From Streptomyces cinerochromogenes (lineage in GTDB: Bacteria > Actinomycetota > Actinomycetes > Streptomycetales > Streptomycetaceae), in NCBI RefSeq assembly GCF_014648635.1, contig NZ_BMRM01000021.1, positions 111,398 through 175,397 of the forward strand: a stretch of 64,000 bases of DNA, read 5' to 3'. Both the position numbers and the translations under genes were made by a program. The notes beneath the pieces were generated by a model. It saw only the letters and a list, made by a program, of their open reading frames with translations, made no database searches and was not told where the DNA came from. Below are positions 9,461 to 16,898 of the stretch, in pieces. Each line of letters begins with the position of its first letter. Position 1 is the first letter of the stretch.

Positions 9461-9892
9461 ATGCCCACCTCCGAGCCCGACCGCAGCCCCCGACGCCGGG
9501 CCGCGCAGGTCGCCGTCGTCGGTCCGGCCACCGGGGACGCCTCCGACGAGGCCCCCAAGCAGCAGCCGGACACGCTGGACACCGTGATCGACCGGTCCCG
9601 CCGGGCCTGGCACGCGTCCACTCCCCCGCCCGGCTCCACGCCCAGGCCGCCGAAGCTCTCGCCGAGCGCGCCAGGACCGTCGCCGTCGGGCCCGGCCTCG
9701 CCTCCCGGCCGGGCCGAAACGTCGGCCGACCGGCGCGAATGCGGTACGGCCTCGATCGGCCACCACGCCGAACCGTCCCTGGCGCAGCCCTTCGGGGGCA
9801 TCAGGGACAGCGCCGTCGGCGTGGCGGGCGGACCGTGGGAGCCGTCCGGCAGCCTACGGCCGTTCGTCGTCCACCGCCCGCGGGAGGCGTGA
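9461..9892 (+). pseudogene. Aldehyde dehydrogenase relic with large internal deletion
   Basis: Three pieces of an NAD(P)-dependent aldehyde dehydrogenase survive in about 430 bases. The N-terminal part is VVGPATGDASDEAPKQ and VIDRSRRAWHAS. A middle piece in the +1 frame reads AEALAERARTVAVGPGL. The C-terminal part, GTASIGHHAEPSLAQPFGGI followed by RDSAVGVAGGPW, is back in the first frame. The family normally has about 480 residues; the cofactor site and the catalytic Cys and Glu are missing. It still sits between mfnB and the alcohol dehydrogenase, where it would have oxidised the furan aldehyde or the dehydrogenase product. It reads open as 143 residues but cannot be an active enzyme. Confidence 0.75.
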
Positions 9893-9911
9893 GGAATGGG
9901 AGGCGTGAGGA

Positions 9912-11018
9912 ATGAGGTTCCAGGCGGCCGTACTGCGCTCGTACGAGGACCCGTTCGCGGTCGAGGAGGTGGCCTTGCGGACGGAACCCGCCGCGGGCGA
10001 GCTCCTGGTCGAGATCGCCGGCTGCGGGATGTGCCGGACCGATCTCGCGGTCCGGCGATCGGCCGGCAGCAGCCCGTTGCCGGCCGTACTCGGCCACGAA
10101 GGATCCGGGGTCGTGGTGCGCAGTGGCGGCGGCCCGGACAACGCGATCAGCGTCGGTGACCACGTCGTGCTGAGCTTCGACTCCTGCGGGCACTGCCAGA
10201 ACTGCCGCGGCGCGGCTCCTGCCTACTGCGACTCCTTCGCCTCCCTCAACCTCTTCGGAGGACGTGGGGAGGGCGCGCCGCGGCTCACCGACGCGGACGG
10301 GAGAGCGCTGGCCCCGCGGTGGTTCGGCCAGTCCTCCTTCGCCGAATACGCGCTCGTCTCGGCCCGCAACGCCGTCCGGGTCGACACCAAGCTGCCCGTC
10401 GAAATGCTCGGGCCGCTCGGCTGCGGCTTCCTCACCGGCGCCGGAGCCGTACTGAACACCTTCAGTGCCGGCCCGGGCGACAGCCTCGTCGTTCTCGGCG
10501 CGGGAGCCGTGGGCCTGGCCGCGGTGATGGCAGCCACCGCCGCCGGCGCGCTGACCGTGGCCGTCGACCGGCATCCCCGACGGCTGGCCCTGGCCGAACG
10601 GTTCGGTGCCATCCCGCTGCTCGCCGGAACGGCAGGACTGGCGGAGCGGATCCGGCGGCTCACCGACGGCGGCGCGCGGTACGCGCTCGACACCACGGCC
10701 TCCGCCCCGCTCGTCAACGAGGGGCTCCGCGCACTGCGCCCGACCGGCAGCCTCGGCCTGGTGGCACGGCTCCACGACCCGCTACCGCTCGAACCGGGCA
10801 CACTCGACCGGGGCCGCAGCATCCGCCACATCTGTGAAGGCGACGCCGTCCCCGGGCTGCTGATACCGCTGCTGACCCGGCTCTGGCAGGCTGGACGCTT
10901 TCCCTTCGATCAGCTCATCCGCACCTACCCGCTGACCGACATCAACGAGGCCGAACGTGACTGCGAGGCCGGCCGCGTGGTCAAACCCGTCCTCCTCCCG
11001 GCCGGGAGGAGCCGGTGA
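9912..11018 (+). CDS. Zinc-dependent alcohol dehydrogenase (aryl-alcohol type)
   Basis: A 368-residue medium-chain dehydrogenase. Catalytic zinc ligands are visible in GCGMCRTDL and in the GHEGSG segment (His62, Glu63). The four structural-zinc cysteines lie in SCGHCQNCRGAAPAYC, and the Rossmann motif is VVLGAGAVGLAA. The resemblance is to NAD-dependent benzyl/aryl-alcohol dehydrogenases, which interconvert aromatic alcohols and aldehydes. In this operon the natural substrate would be a hydroxymethyl-furan made from the MfnB product. The start ATG 9912 follows GGGAGGCGTGAGGA. The stop codon lies just ahead of the methyltransferase gene, suggesting co-transcription. Without the neighbouring aldehyde dehydrogenase, the pathway may stop at an aldehyde or alcohol. 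Confidence 0.85.
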   Translation: MRFQAAVLRSYEDPFAVEEVALRTEPAAGELLVEIAGCGMCRTDLAVRRSAGSSPLPAVLGHEGSGVVVRSGGGPDNAISVGDHVVLSFDSCGHCQNCRGAAPAYCDSFASLNLFGGRGEGAPRLTDADGRALAPRWFGQSSFAEYALVSARNAVRVDTKLPVEMLGPLGCGFLTGAGAVLNTFSAGPGDSLVVLGAGAVGLAAVMAATAAGALTVAVDRHPRRLALAERFGAIPLLAGTAGLAERIRRLTDGGARYALDTTASAPLVNEGLRALRPTGSLGLVARLHDPLPLEPGTLDRGRSIRHICEGDAVPGLLIPLLTRLWQAGRFPFDQLIRTYPLTDINEAERDCEAGRVVKPVLLPAGRSR

Positions 11019-11098
11019 GCACGGGACGCGGCGCCGCGGACCCACCACATCCGACGAGCAGGAAGCTCGCGGTCCCCGCTCCCGCCGACGGAGGAGAC

Positions 11099-12004
11099 AT
11101 GACTGGCACGGCGCCACAGCACACGGACGTGGAAGGCGTGGACGGAGGCGTCGGTCTGACCGCCCTCCTGGTCGCTGCGGCACGGGCGATCGAGACCCAC
11201 CGCCACGACGCTCTGGCCCAGGACGTCTACGCGGAACACTTCGTGCGTGCCGCCCCGGCGTGCGCGGACTGGCCGGTGCGCATCCAGCAGGTCCCGGGCG
11301 GGGACGGCAACCCGCTGTGGGGGCGGTTCGCCCGCTACTTCGGCCTGCGGACCAGGGTCCTCGACGACTTCCTGCTCGGGTCGGTCCGGACGGGCCCCCG
11401 GCAGGTGGTCCTGCTGGGCGCGGGGCTGGACACTCGCGCCTTCCGACTGGACTGGCCGTCCGGCTGCACGGTCTTCGAGATCGACCGAGCAGGCGTGCTG
11501 GATTTCAAGCACCACGTGCTCGCGGACCTGGCGGCCACCCCGAAGGCAAAGCGCGTCCCCGTACCGGTCGACCTGCGCGCGGACTGGATCACCGCGCTGA
11601 TCACCGTCGGCTTCGACCCGGCCGCACCGAGCGTCTGGCTGGCCGAGGGACTCCTCTTCTACCTGCCGGGGCCCGCCGAGACGTACCTCATCGACATGGT
11701 GGACAGGCTGACCACCGAGGGCAGCGCGCTGGCCTTCGAGGCCAAACTGGAAAAGGACCTGATGGTGTACCGCGACAGCCCGATCTACACGGCGACGCGG
11801 GAACAGACCGGCATCGACCTGCTCCACCTGTTCGACAAGGGGCCACGACCCGACTCGGCGGGCGTCCTGACGGCCAAGGGCTGGTCCGCCTTGATGTACA
11901 CGCCCTTCGACTTCACCCGTCGGCACCGACGTGGCCCTCTCCCCGAACCGAACGATGCGCTGGAGGGAAACCGGTGGGTGTTCGCGCACAAGCCCCGGTC
12001 CTGA
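11099..12004 (+). CDS. SAM-dependent O-methyltransferase (leucine carboxyl methyltransferase-like)
   Basis: A 301-residue methyltransferase of the large actinobacterial family similar to leucine carboxyl methyltransferases and to tailoring O-methyltransferases of polyketides. Visible features: the SAM-binding loop QVVLLGAGLDTRAFRLDW, the acidic FEIDRAGVLDFK after strand two, and AEGLLFYLPGPAETYL typical of the family. I prefer ATG 11099, which has GGAGGAGA six bases upstream, over the GTG at 11015 that overlaps the dehydrogenase stop and would add 28 Pro/Ser-rich residues. As last gene of the mfnB operon it probably methylates a hydroxyl or carboxyl of the furan product. The substrate is not shown by sequence. 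Confidence 0.8.
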   Translation: MTGTAPQHTDVEGVDGGVGLTALLVAAARAIETHRHDALAQDVYAEHFVRAAPACADWPVRIQQVPGGDGNPLWGRFARYFGLRTRVLDDFLLGSVRTGPRQVVLLGAGLDTRAFRLDWPSGCTVFEIDRAGVLDFKHHVLADLAATPKAKRVPVPVDLRADWITALITVGFDPAAPSVWLAEGLLFYLPGPAETYLIDMVDRLTTEGSALAFEAKLEKDLMVYRDSPIYTATREQTGIDLLHLFDKGPRPDSAGVLTAKGWSALMYTPFDFTRRHRRGPLPEPNDALEGNRWVFAHKPRS

Positions 12005-12042
12005 CGCCCGCGGCGGTCATGACGACGTCCGCACGGGGACGA

Positions 12043-12069
12043 GGGCGGGGCCTGCCGCAGGCCCCGCCC
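12043..12069 (+). terminator. Intrinsic terminator after the mfnB operon
   Basis: A perfect 12-bp GC stem, GGGCGGGGCCTG paired with CAGGCCCCGCCC, with a CCG loop, lies 39 bases after the methyltransferase stop. There is no T-run, as is common in actinomycetes. It separates the plus-strand operon from the convergent EF-hand gene. Confidence 0.75.
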
Positions 12070-12155
12070 GGTGGGACGCGTTCCGATGGAGGCGGCGGTC
12101 AGGGTGCGTCGCAGTGGTCGCCGCTCCCGCCCGAGGATGCCGCTGGCGGGGCGTT

Positions 12156-12695
12156 TCAGACGGTCCGGGCGGCCACCAGTCGGTCGCCCGGGATCCCGGC
12201 CAGGTCCGGCGCGTAGTAGTCCTCGATGCCGGCGGCCCACGTAGCCACGGTGATGCGGTCCTCGGCGTCCGGGCCGAAGGCGTCGAAGAGGGCGTGGATG
12301 TTCGCCTCCTCGAAACCGATCGCCGTCATGAGCGACACGAAGAGCGGGCGCTCGATCAGGCCGTCCCCGTCAGGGTCGCCGAGTGCGGCGAGCGCCTCGG
12401 CGAACTCGGTGATCGTGGGACCGAAGCGCTCGGGGTCGAGCACGAACGGACGGAACTCGTCCACGGTGATCACACCGTCGCCGTTGGCGTCCAGTTCAGT
12501 GGCCAGCGTCGTCCAGTAGCGGCGGAACGCGGCGCGGATGGCGTCCTTGGCGCTGTCGTCCGACGCAGCCGCCGCCTCCAGAACTCGGCCCGTCATCAGG
12601 TCGAAGTCGTCGGAGTCGATGACTCCGTTGCCATTGGCGTCGAAGAGGGAGAAGACCAGCTCCACCCGCTTGGCGGCCTCAGTTCGCATGTCCAT
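12156..12695 (-). CDS. EF-hand calcium-binding protein (calerythrin-like)
   Basis: A 179-residue cytosolic protein of the prokaryotic sarcoplasmic/calerythrin type. Canonical loops are DANGNGVIDSDDF (residues 20-32) and DANGDGVITVDEF (69-81). A third loop, DPDGDGLIERPLF, lacks the usual Glu at position 12, and a fourth near residue 139 (DAFGPDAEDRITV) is degenerate, so two or three calcium sites are expected. The start ATG 12695 has an AGG at -7; ATG 12689 is possible. Such proteins buffer calcium or act in signalling and development in streptomycetes. It is monocistronic, convergent with the mfnB operon. Confidence 0.85.
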   Translation of the reverse strand: MDMRTEAAKRVELVFSLFDANGNGVIDSDDFDLMTGRVLEAAAASDDSAKDAIRAAFRRYWTTLATELDANGDGVITVDEFRPFVLDPERFGPTITEFAEALAALGDPDGDGLIERPLFVSLMTAIGFEEANIHALFDAFGPDAEDRITVATWAAGIEDYYAPDLAGIPGDRLVAARTV

Positions 12696-13127
12696 CACCT
12701 GTCTTCTGCAACCCGACGGTTCCGGGTCTGCCCGATGAGAGCCTCTGCCGCACCGTGTGGGGGCACACGCCCAACCCGGCCCGTGCAGCGGCCATAGCCC
12801 ATGGAAGCGCCATGAACGGCCGCGGGGTCCCGATCTTCGCTTGTGGTGACAGAACGACTGCCGGATGAGCGTGGGTGACAGGTCGGCTGCCTCCCTTGAG
12901 CCAACCAGACTGCTTCGACCGATCCCGTTCGTCAGCTCGTACGACCCCGCTGGTGACAACCCCCGTGCGTCGGCTCGCCCGTACCGGGGCCCCGGCAAGA
13001 ACGGCGGTGCGCCCGGGAACTTGTGCGTCACGGTGCACGTCGCCGACCGAGCAGCCGTCGGTCTCAGGCGCACGAAGCTCCGTCGCTCCGGCACGGGGCC
13101 GCGCGGGCGCGCTTCTTGGACGCAGAA

Positions 13128-13199
13128 GGCGTACCTTCCCGATGATCCCGTGATGTCCGAGCAGGCCCGCGTTCGCAGCGCGGGTCGGGAAGGTACGCC
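13128..13199. repeat. 15-bp perfect inverted repeats around a 42-bp core
   Basis: GGCGTACCTTCCCGA at 13128-13142 is matched by its exact reverse complement at 13185-13199. The inner 42 bases are GC rich. The pair is too far apart for a simple terminator and sits just before an IS256-type relic, so it may be a transposon end, a small mobile repeat or a regulatory structure. The rest of the 12696-13339 gap has no gene I can support. Confidence 0.55.
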
Positions 13200-13207
13200 C
13201 CTGCTCA

Positions 13208-13280
13208 GCGCGCCAGATGCTCGCCGCCGCACTGGAGGCAGAAGTCAGCCAGTTCGTGTCCGCGGCGTCCGATCAAGCAG
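13208..13280 (+). mobile_element. IS256-type transposase N-terminal remnant
   Basis: The frame reads ARQMLAAALEAEVSQFVSAA and SDQAAGS. This matches the conserved LLAAALEAEV helix near the N-terminus of IS256/mutator-type transposases. Only about 24 codons remain, with no start and no catalytic region. It adjoins the inverted-repeat pair at 13128-13199. Confidence 0.5.
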
Positions 13281-13296
13281 CGGGATCCTGGTCGGC

Positions 13297-13325
13297 GTCG
13301 TCCTCAATTTCTGATTGAGGACGAC
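13297..13325 (-). terminator. Hairpin after the oxidoreductase gene
   Basis: A perfect 12-bp stem, GTCGTCCTCAAT and ATTGAGGACGAC, with a five-base loop lies 14 bases beyond the stop of the minus-strand oxidoreductase. It is the likely transcription terminator. Confidence 0.75.
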
Positions 13326-13339
13326 ACGCAGTCTGGTCT

Positions 13340-14233
13340 TCAGACAACCAGGACCCGGCGCCCGCGTGTGTGGCCGGCCTGGCTGTCGATGTGCGCCGCC
13401 GCGGCCTCGGCGAGCGTGTACGACTTCTCGACCGGGATGTGGAGCTTTCCTCGCGAGATGAGGCCGACGGCTTCGGCGAGCGCTTCCGGCACGCTCCCGG
13501 CCACGCCGGAGAATCGGACACCGAGCTCCGGCGCACCGAGATCGGCGATGGAGACCACCTTCTGCGGGTCCCCGGTCAGTTCGACGAGCTCGCGGATCAC
13601 GCCCGAGCCGGCCAGGTCGAGGGCTGCGTCGACATGGCCGAGCTGCCGCACCCGCTCGACCCAGCCCTCGTCGTACGTCGTGGCGAGGGCGCCCAGGCTG
13701 CGCAGATAGTCCTGGTTCGCTGCCCCGGCGGTCCCGATCACCGTGATGCCGCGGTCGCGGGCGATCTGCAGCACCGCCGATCCGACTCCCCCGGACGCGC
13801 CGCTGACCAGCAGCGTCTGCCCGGATCGCACACCGACCTCGCGGATGATGCGCAGCGCGGTCTCCACCACGGAGGGGTAGCCGGCCGCCTCTTCGAACGT
13901 CAGGCCCTCGGGCATACGGGCCCAGGCCGACAGCACGGCGAACTCGGCATACGTGCTCGTGCCTTCGCCGAACACGCGGTCGCCGACCTCGACCCCTTCG
14001 ACGCCTTCACCGACCTCGTCCACCACCCCGGCGGCGTCCAACCCCACTCCGGCGGGCAACTCGATCGGATGAGCCCCCAGGACCTGGCCTTCGCGGAGCC
14101 TCCAATCGACGGGGTTCACGCCTGCCGCCCGTACGGCGATGCGTATCTGGCCGGGGCCCGCGTGGGGCTCCTCGGCATCTATGAGGTGCAGAACGTCCGG
14201 ACCGCCGAACTCGGCGAAGCTCACCTTCTTCAT
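13340..14233 (-). CDS. NADP-dependent zinc-less MDR oxidoreductase (quinone reductase-like)
   Basis: A 297-residue medium-chain reductase of the zinc-independent quinone-oxidoreductase branch. It begins MKKVSFAEFGGPDVLHL, has the family NPVDWRLREG segment, and the nucleotide motif SGASGGVGSAVLQIA. No structural zinc cysteines are present. Such enzymes reduce quinones or enones and are often induced by electrophiles. It is divergent from a TetR regulator, and the shared 69-base intergenic region contains a perfect palindrome 11 bases from its start codon. It is therefore very likely repressed by that TetR protein. The physiological substrate is unknown. Confidence 0.85.
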   Translation of the reverse strand: MKKVSFAEFGGPDVLHLIDAEEPHAGPGQIRIAVRAAGVNPVDWRLREGQVLGAHPIELPAGVGLDAAGVVDEVGEGVEGVEVGDRVFGEGTSTYAEFAVLSAWARMPEGLTFEEAAGYPSVVETALRIIREVGVRSGQTLLVSGASGGVGSAVLQIARDRGITVIGTAGAANQDYLRSLGALATTYDEGWVERVRQLGHVDAALDLAGSGVIRELVELTGDPQKVVSIADLGAPELGVRFSGVAGSVPEALAEAVGLISRGKLHIPVEKSYTLAEAAAAHIDSQAGHTRGRRVLVV

Positions 14234-14244
14234 GCAGGGACCGT

Positions 14245-14263
14245 AACACTAACGGTTAGTGTT
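14245..14263. promoter_or_regulatory. Perfect 19-bp palindrome, predicted TetR operator
   Basis: AACACTAACGGTTAGTGTT consists of two 9-base arms around a central G, all matching. It lies between the divergent oxidoreductase and tetR start codons, 11 bases from the former and 39 from the latter. The arrangement suggests that the TetR protein controls both genes, repressing its target and itself. Confidence 0.85.
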
Positions 14264-14302
14264 TTGAACCTGTTATGGATTTGCACCTGATAGCGTGAGG
14301 GC

Positions 14303-14908
14303 ATGACCGTGCCGACCGGACGCCGTGAGCGCAAGAAGGCCGCGACCCGCCAGAAGATCGCTGACGCCGCCCTGCGGCTCTTCCTGGAGCGCGGGTACGA
14401 GGCGGTGGGCATCCGTGAGGTGGCCGCCGAGGCCGACGTGGCCGTCACCACGCTCTTCTCCCATTTCGCCTCGAAAGAGGCCCTGGTCTTCGAACAGGAC
14501 GAAGACTTCGAGCAGCGCCTCGTGCGGGCGGTCACCGACCGGGCGGCGCACGAGCCGCTCGTCCCCGCGCTGCGCCGCGAGATCCAGGCCTTGGTGCGGC
14601 ACTGTACGGCGGACAGTGCCGCCCCGATCTGGCGCATGATCGACGCTTCACCCGCCCTGCGGGAGTACGAAGAGTCGATGCGGCTGCGCCACGCGGAGTC
14701 GCTGGCAGCGGCCATCGCCGCCGATCCCGACCTGTCAGGGACCCCAACGGCCTGCCGGGCGATCGCGAGGTTCGTGATCGACGCCTATTCGCTGGCCCGT
14801 GAGGCGGCCGATCCGCAGGCCGCGGTGGGCGAGATCTTTCAGATGATCGAGGCGGCCTGGGCCGTCACCTGTCCCTCCGGAAACTCCACCGGCACGGCCG
14901 GACCGTAG
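14303..14908 (+). CDS. TetR-family transcriptional repressor
   Basis: A 201-residue regulator. The N-terminal helix-turn-helix spans about residues 14-60: RQKIADAALRLFLERGYEAV, REVAAEADVAVTTLFSHF and ASKEALVF are typical TetR text. The C-terminal ligand domain is variable and gives no hint of the inducer. It is divergent from the quinone-reductase-like gene, with a perfect palindrome between them, the usual layout of a TetR and its target. The start ATG 14303 follows GAGGGC. Confidence 0.9.
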   Translation: MTVPTGRRERKKAATRQKIADAALRLFLERGYEAVGIREVAAEADVAVTTLFSHFASKEALVFEQDEDFEQRLVRAVTDRAAHEPLVPALRREIQALVRHCTADSAAPIWRMIDASPALREYEESMRLRHAESLAAAIAADPDLSGTPTACRAIARFVIDAYSLAREAADPQAAVGEIFQMIEAAWAVTCPSGNSTGTAGP

Positions 14909-15118
14909 TCAGGACTCGCCCCTGCCCCGCGCCGTTTCGCCGAACCCCAGCCACAGAGCAGATCGGTGGGCGAGCCGACCTTGGGCTGCTAAACGTTGCG
15001 AGACCATCCATCGCTCTTCGTCAACCCGATCTGCCTTCAGCTCATCCACAGGTCTTGACGATTGCTCCGGTCGTAAATCCGTGGACAGTCCCCGCAGCGC
15101 CCGGCAGAGTGGCCGCCC

Positions 15119-15859
15119 GTGACGAGCAGTGAACTATGGACCCGTGCTATGGCCGACCGCTACGACACCGAGGAGACCGGCATGTCCTCGGCCGCTGTTC
15201 TCGGACCGACGCTCACCTTCCTCACCAGCCTCGCCGGAACCGGCCGGGCGCTGGAGTTCGCCATCGGAACCGGACGAGTAGGCGTCCCGCTCCGGGAACG
15301 CGGCGTACCCGTTGTGGGCATCGAACTGTCCGAGCACATGGTGGCGGTCTTGCGGCGCAAGATGGACGAGGACATGCTCCCGGTCGCCCTGGGAGACATG
15401 GCCACAACCATCGTCCCCGGCGAGTTCACCCTGGTCTATCTCGTCTACAACACGATCACGAACCTGCTCACTCAGGACGAGCAGGTCGAGTGCTTCCGCA
15501 ACGCCGCACGCCACCTGGCGCCCGGCGGCCGATACGTCGTCGAGCTGGGCGTGCCGCCACTGCGGCTCCTCCCGCCCGGGCAGGTCGCGGTCCCGTTCGA
15601 CGTCTCCGAACGGCACCTCGGCTTCGACACCTTCGACCTCGTCGAGCAGATTCTCGTCTCGCACCATCTCACCCGCGACGGCGAAGACGGCCGCTACCGG
15701 CGGGGCAGCTCCCGGCACCGGTACGCATGGCCGGCGGAGCTTGACCTGATGGCACGGATCGCGGGCCTCGAGCTGGAACGGCGCGTCGCGGACTGGGACG
15801 GAGCGCCGTTCACCCAGGACTCCCCGAAGCACATCTCCGTGTGGCGCAAGCCCATCTGA
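15119..15859 (+). CDS. Class I SAM-dependent methyltransferase
   Basis: A 246-residue methyltransferase with motif I ALEFAIGTGRVGVPLRERG (residues about 40-58), followed by the acidic VVGIELSEHMV and a motif-II-like FTLVYLVYNTITNL. The N-terminal MADRYDTEETG resembles the start of many small actinobacterial methyltransferases. The GTG start at 15119 has no strong ribosome-binding site; an internal ATG at 15149 (MADRYD) is an alternative. It appears monocistronic, with 210 bases of non-coding sequence upstream. The substrate cannot be inferred from sequence or context. Confidence 0.75.
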   Translation: MTSSELWTRAMADRYDTEETGMSSAAVLGPTLTFLTSLAGTGRALEFAIGTGRVGVPLRERGVPVVGIELSEHMVAVLRRKMDEDMLPVALGDMATTIVPGEFTLVYLVYNTITNLLTQDEQVECFRNAARHLAPGGRYVVELGVPPLRLLPPGQVAVPFDVSERHLGFDTFDLVEQILVSHHLTRDGEDGRYRRGSSRHRYAWPAELDLMARIAGLELERRVADWDGAPFTQDSPKHISVWRKPI

Positions 15860-15915
15860 GGACGCCCCTCCCGGGGTCCCACTGGCGTCCCGCCGGCGGG
15901 CGCTGACACCGCGCC

Positions 15916-16019
15916 CTGCCGGAGCGGCTGATCAACGCCAGCCACCAGGTCGTCATGGACGGCCCCGGCCACCGGCTCGGTAAGCGGCCCAAGGGCTCCA
16001 CCGACAATCCGCCGGTCGA
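15916..16019 (+). mobile_element. IstB C-terminal remnant (IS21 family)
   Basis: An open stretch without start codon reads LPERLINASHQVVMDGPGHR and LGKRPKGSTD, the typical C-terminus of the IS21 helper ATPase IstB. Only about 30 codons survive. It is in the opposite orientation to the IS21 relic at 7.6-8.5 kb and abuts the end of the nucleotidyltransferase gene. Confidence 0.65.
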
Positions 16020-16478
16020 TCAGCAGGCGGCGAGAAGGCCGGCAAGGATGCCTGCCGGGTCGTGCAACACGCGGGCACCGTCGGTGACGACACGATGCGT
16101 CCCATGATCGACTGGATCTGTTCCTGCCCAGGTCGGGGAGCCGATGCCCAGCTCGACTTCCAGGCCGGAGGCCGTGGAACAGCGTCGTTCCGTGAGCGGT
16201 CCCCACGGCTGGGTGCGGATCGGTTCGCCCAGGCCGAGTTCCACGGCCCAGGCATCCTCACGAAGGTACCGGGATTCCTCCGTGGTGAGCAGGACGACGT
16301 CGATGTCGGAGTCCGGTCGCGCGGTGTTGCGGGCGCACGATCCCACCAGGAGCAGGCCGACGATGTCTTCGCGGTCCCTCGCCCAGCGTGTGATCCGGTC
16401 GATGACCTCGTTGATCTCAGCAACCCGCTCCGGCGGCAGCGCGGTCGGAAGGTTCACTGACTGATCGTCGCCATGCAC
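16020..16478 (-). CDS. Nucleotidyltransferase-domain protein
   Basis: A 152-residue protein with the Pol-beta/MNT nucleotidyltransferase signature: LLLVGSCARNTARPDSDIDV holds the GS motif and the DxD metal-binding pair. Related small proteins act as the MNT half of HEPN-MNT toxin-antitoxin pairs, or as remote relatives of aminoglycoside nucleotidyltransferases. No HEPN gene lies next to it. The GTG start at 16478 follows GAGGGACATTCGAG. The stop is immediately beside an IstB relic, so the C-terminus may have been altered by the insertion. Function is uncertain. Confidence 0.65.
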   Translation of the reverse strand: MHGDDQSVNLPTALPPERVAEINEVIDRITRWARDREDIVGLLLVGSCARNTARPDSDIDVVLLTTEESRYLREDAWAVELGLGEPIRTQPWGPLTERRCSTASGLEVELGIGSPTWAGTDPVDHGTHRVVTDGARVLHDPAGILAGLLAAC

Positions 16479-16710
16479 CTCGAATGTCCCTCACCGAATA
16501 GCCCGGCACCGGCATCGGACAGCTTCTCAGGCCGGCGCCGCGACAGCCACCACCAATGCCAGCGAAGGCCACGATGGCGCAGGCCCGAGCCGGTGGACCA
16601 GCTCCACATCATGCGCTGCAACGGGCCCCAACGCGCGGATCGCGCAGGAATTCGACGGCTGGACGCCAGCTCGCCGCGCTGATCACCGACAGCGACGTCG
16701 CGCCGGTGAG

Positions 16711-16869
16711 GCTCTCGCCGCGCACCTCGACGACAGCCAGACGGCGCTCATCGAGTACGAGCAGGCCATGGTCCGCCGCTGCGCCGACACGGAGGAGATC
16801 TCCGGGATCAACTCTGCCGACGGCACAGCCCACGGCCTGATCAGCATGGTCACCGGGAAGGGCCGATGA
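16711..16869 (+). pseudogene. C-terminal remnant of an FAD-dependent monooxygenase
   Basis: A start-less frame reads ALAAHLDDSQTALIEYEQAM, VRRCADTEEISGINSADGTA and HGLISMVTGKGR before TGA at 16867. The spacing of the A-x-Y-E-x-x-x-x-R-x-A pattern resembles the last helix region of TetX/PHBH-like flavin monooxygenases. All FAD-binding motifs are gone. It lies 30 bases beyond the end of the thiopeptide operon and marks its downstream border. Confidence 0.45.
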
Positions 16870-16898
16870 GCCACTCGCGCCCCGGACCGGCGTCCCCC

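Noticed and set aside
12865..13314. Plus-strand open frame in the gap before the oxidoreductase
   Set aside because: It has Arg/Pro-rich composition, no ribosome-binding site, and runs through the inverted repeats and the IS256-type stub in a different frame.
7625..16019. The two IS21 relics as ends of one composite transposon
   Set aside because: They face opposite directions, both are partial, and I found no terminal repeats or target duplications. Independent relics are as likely.
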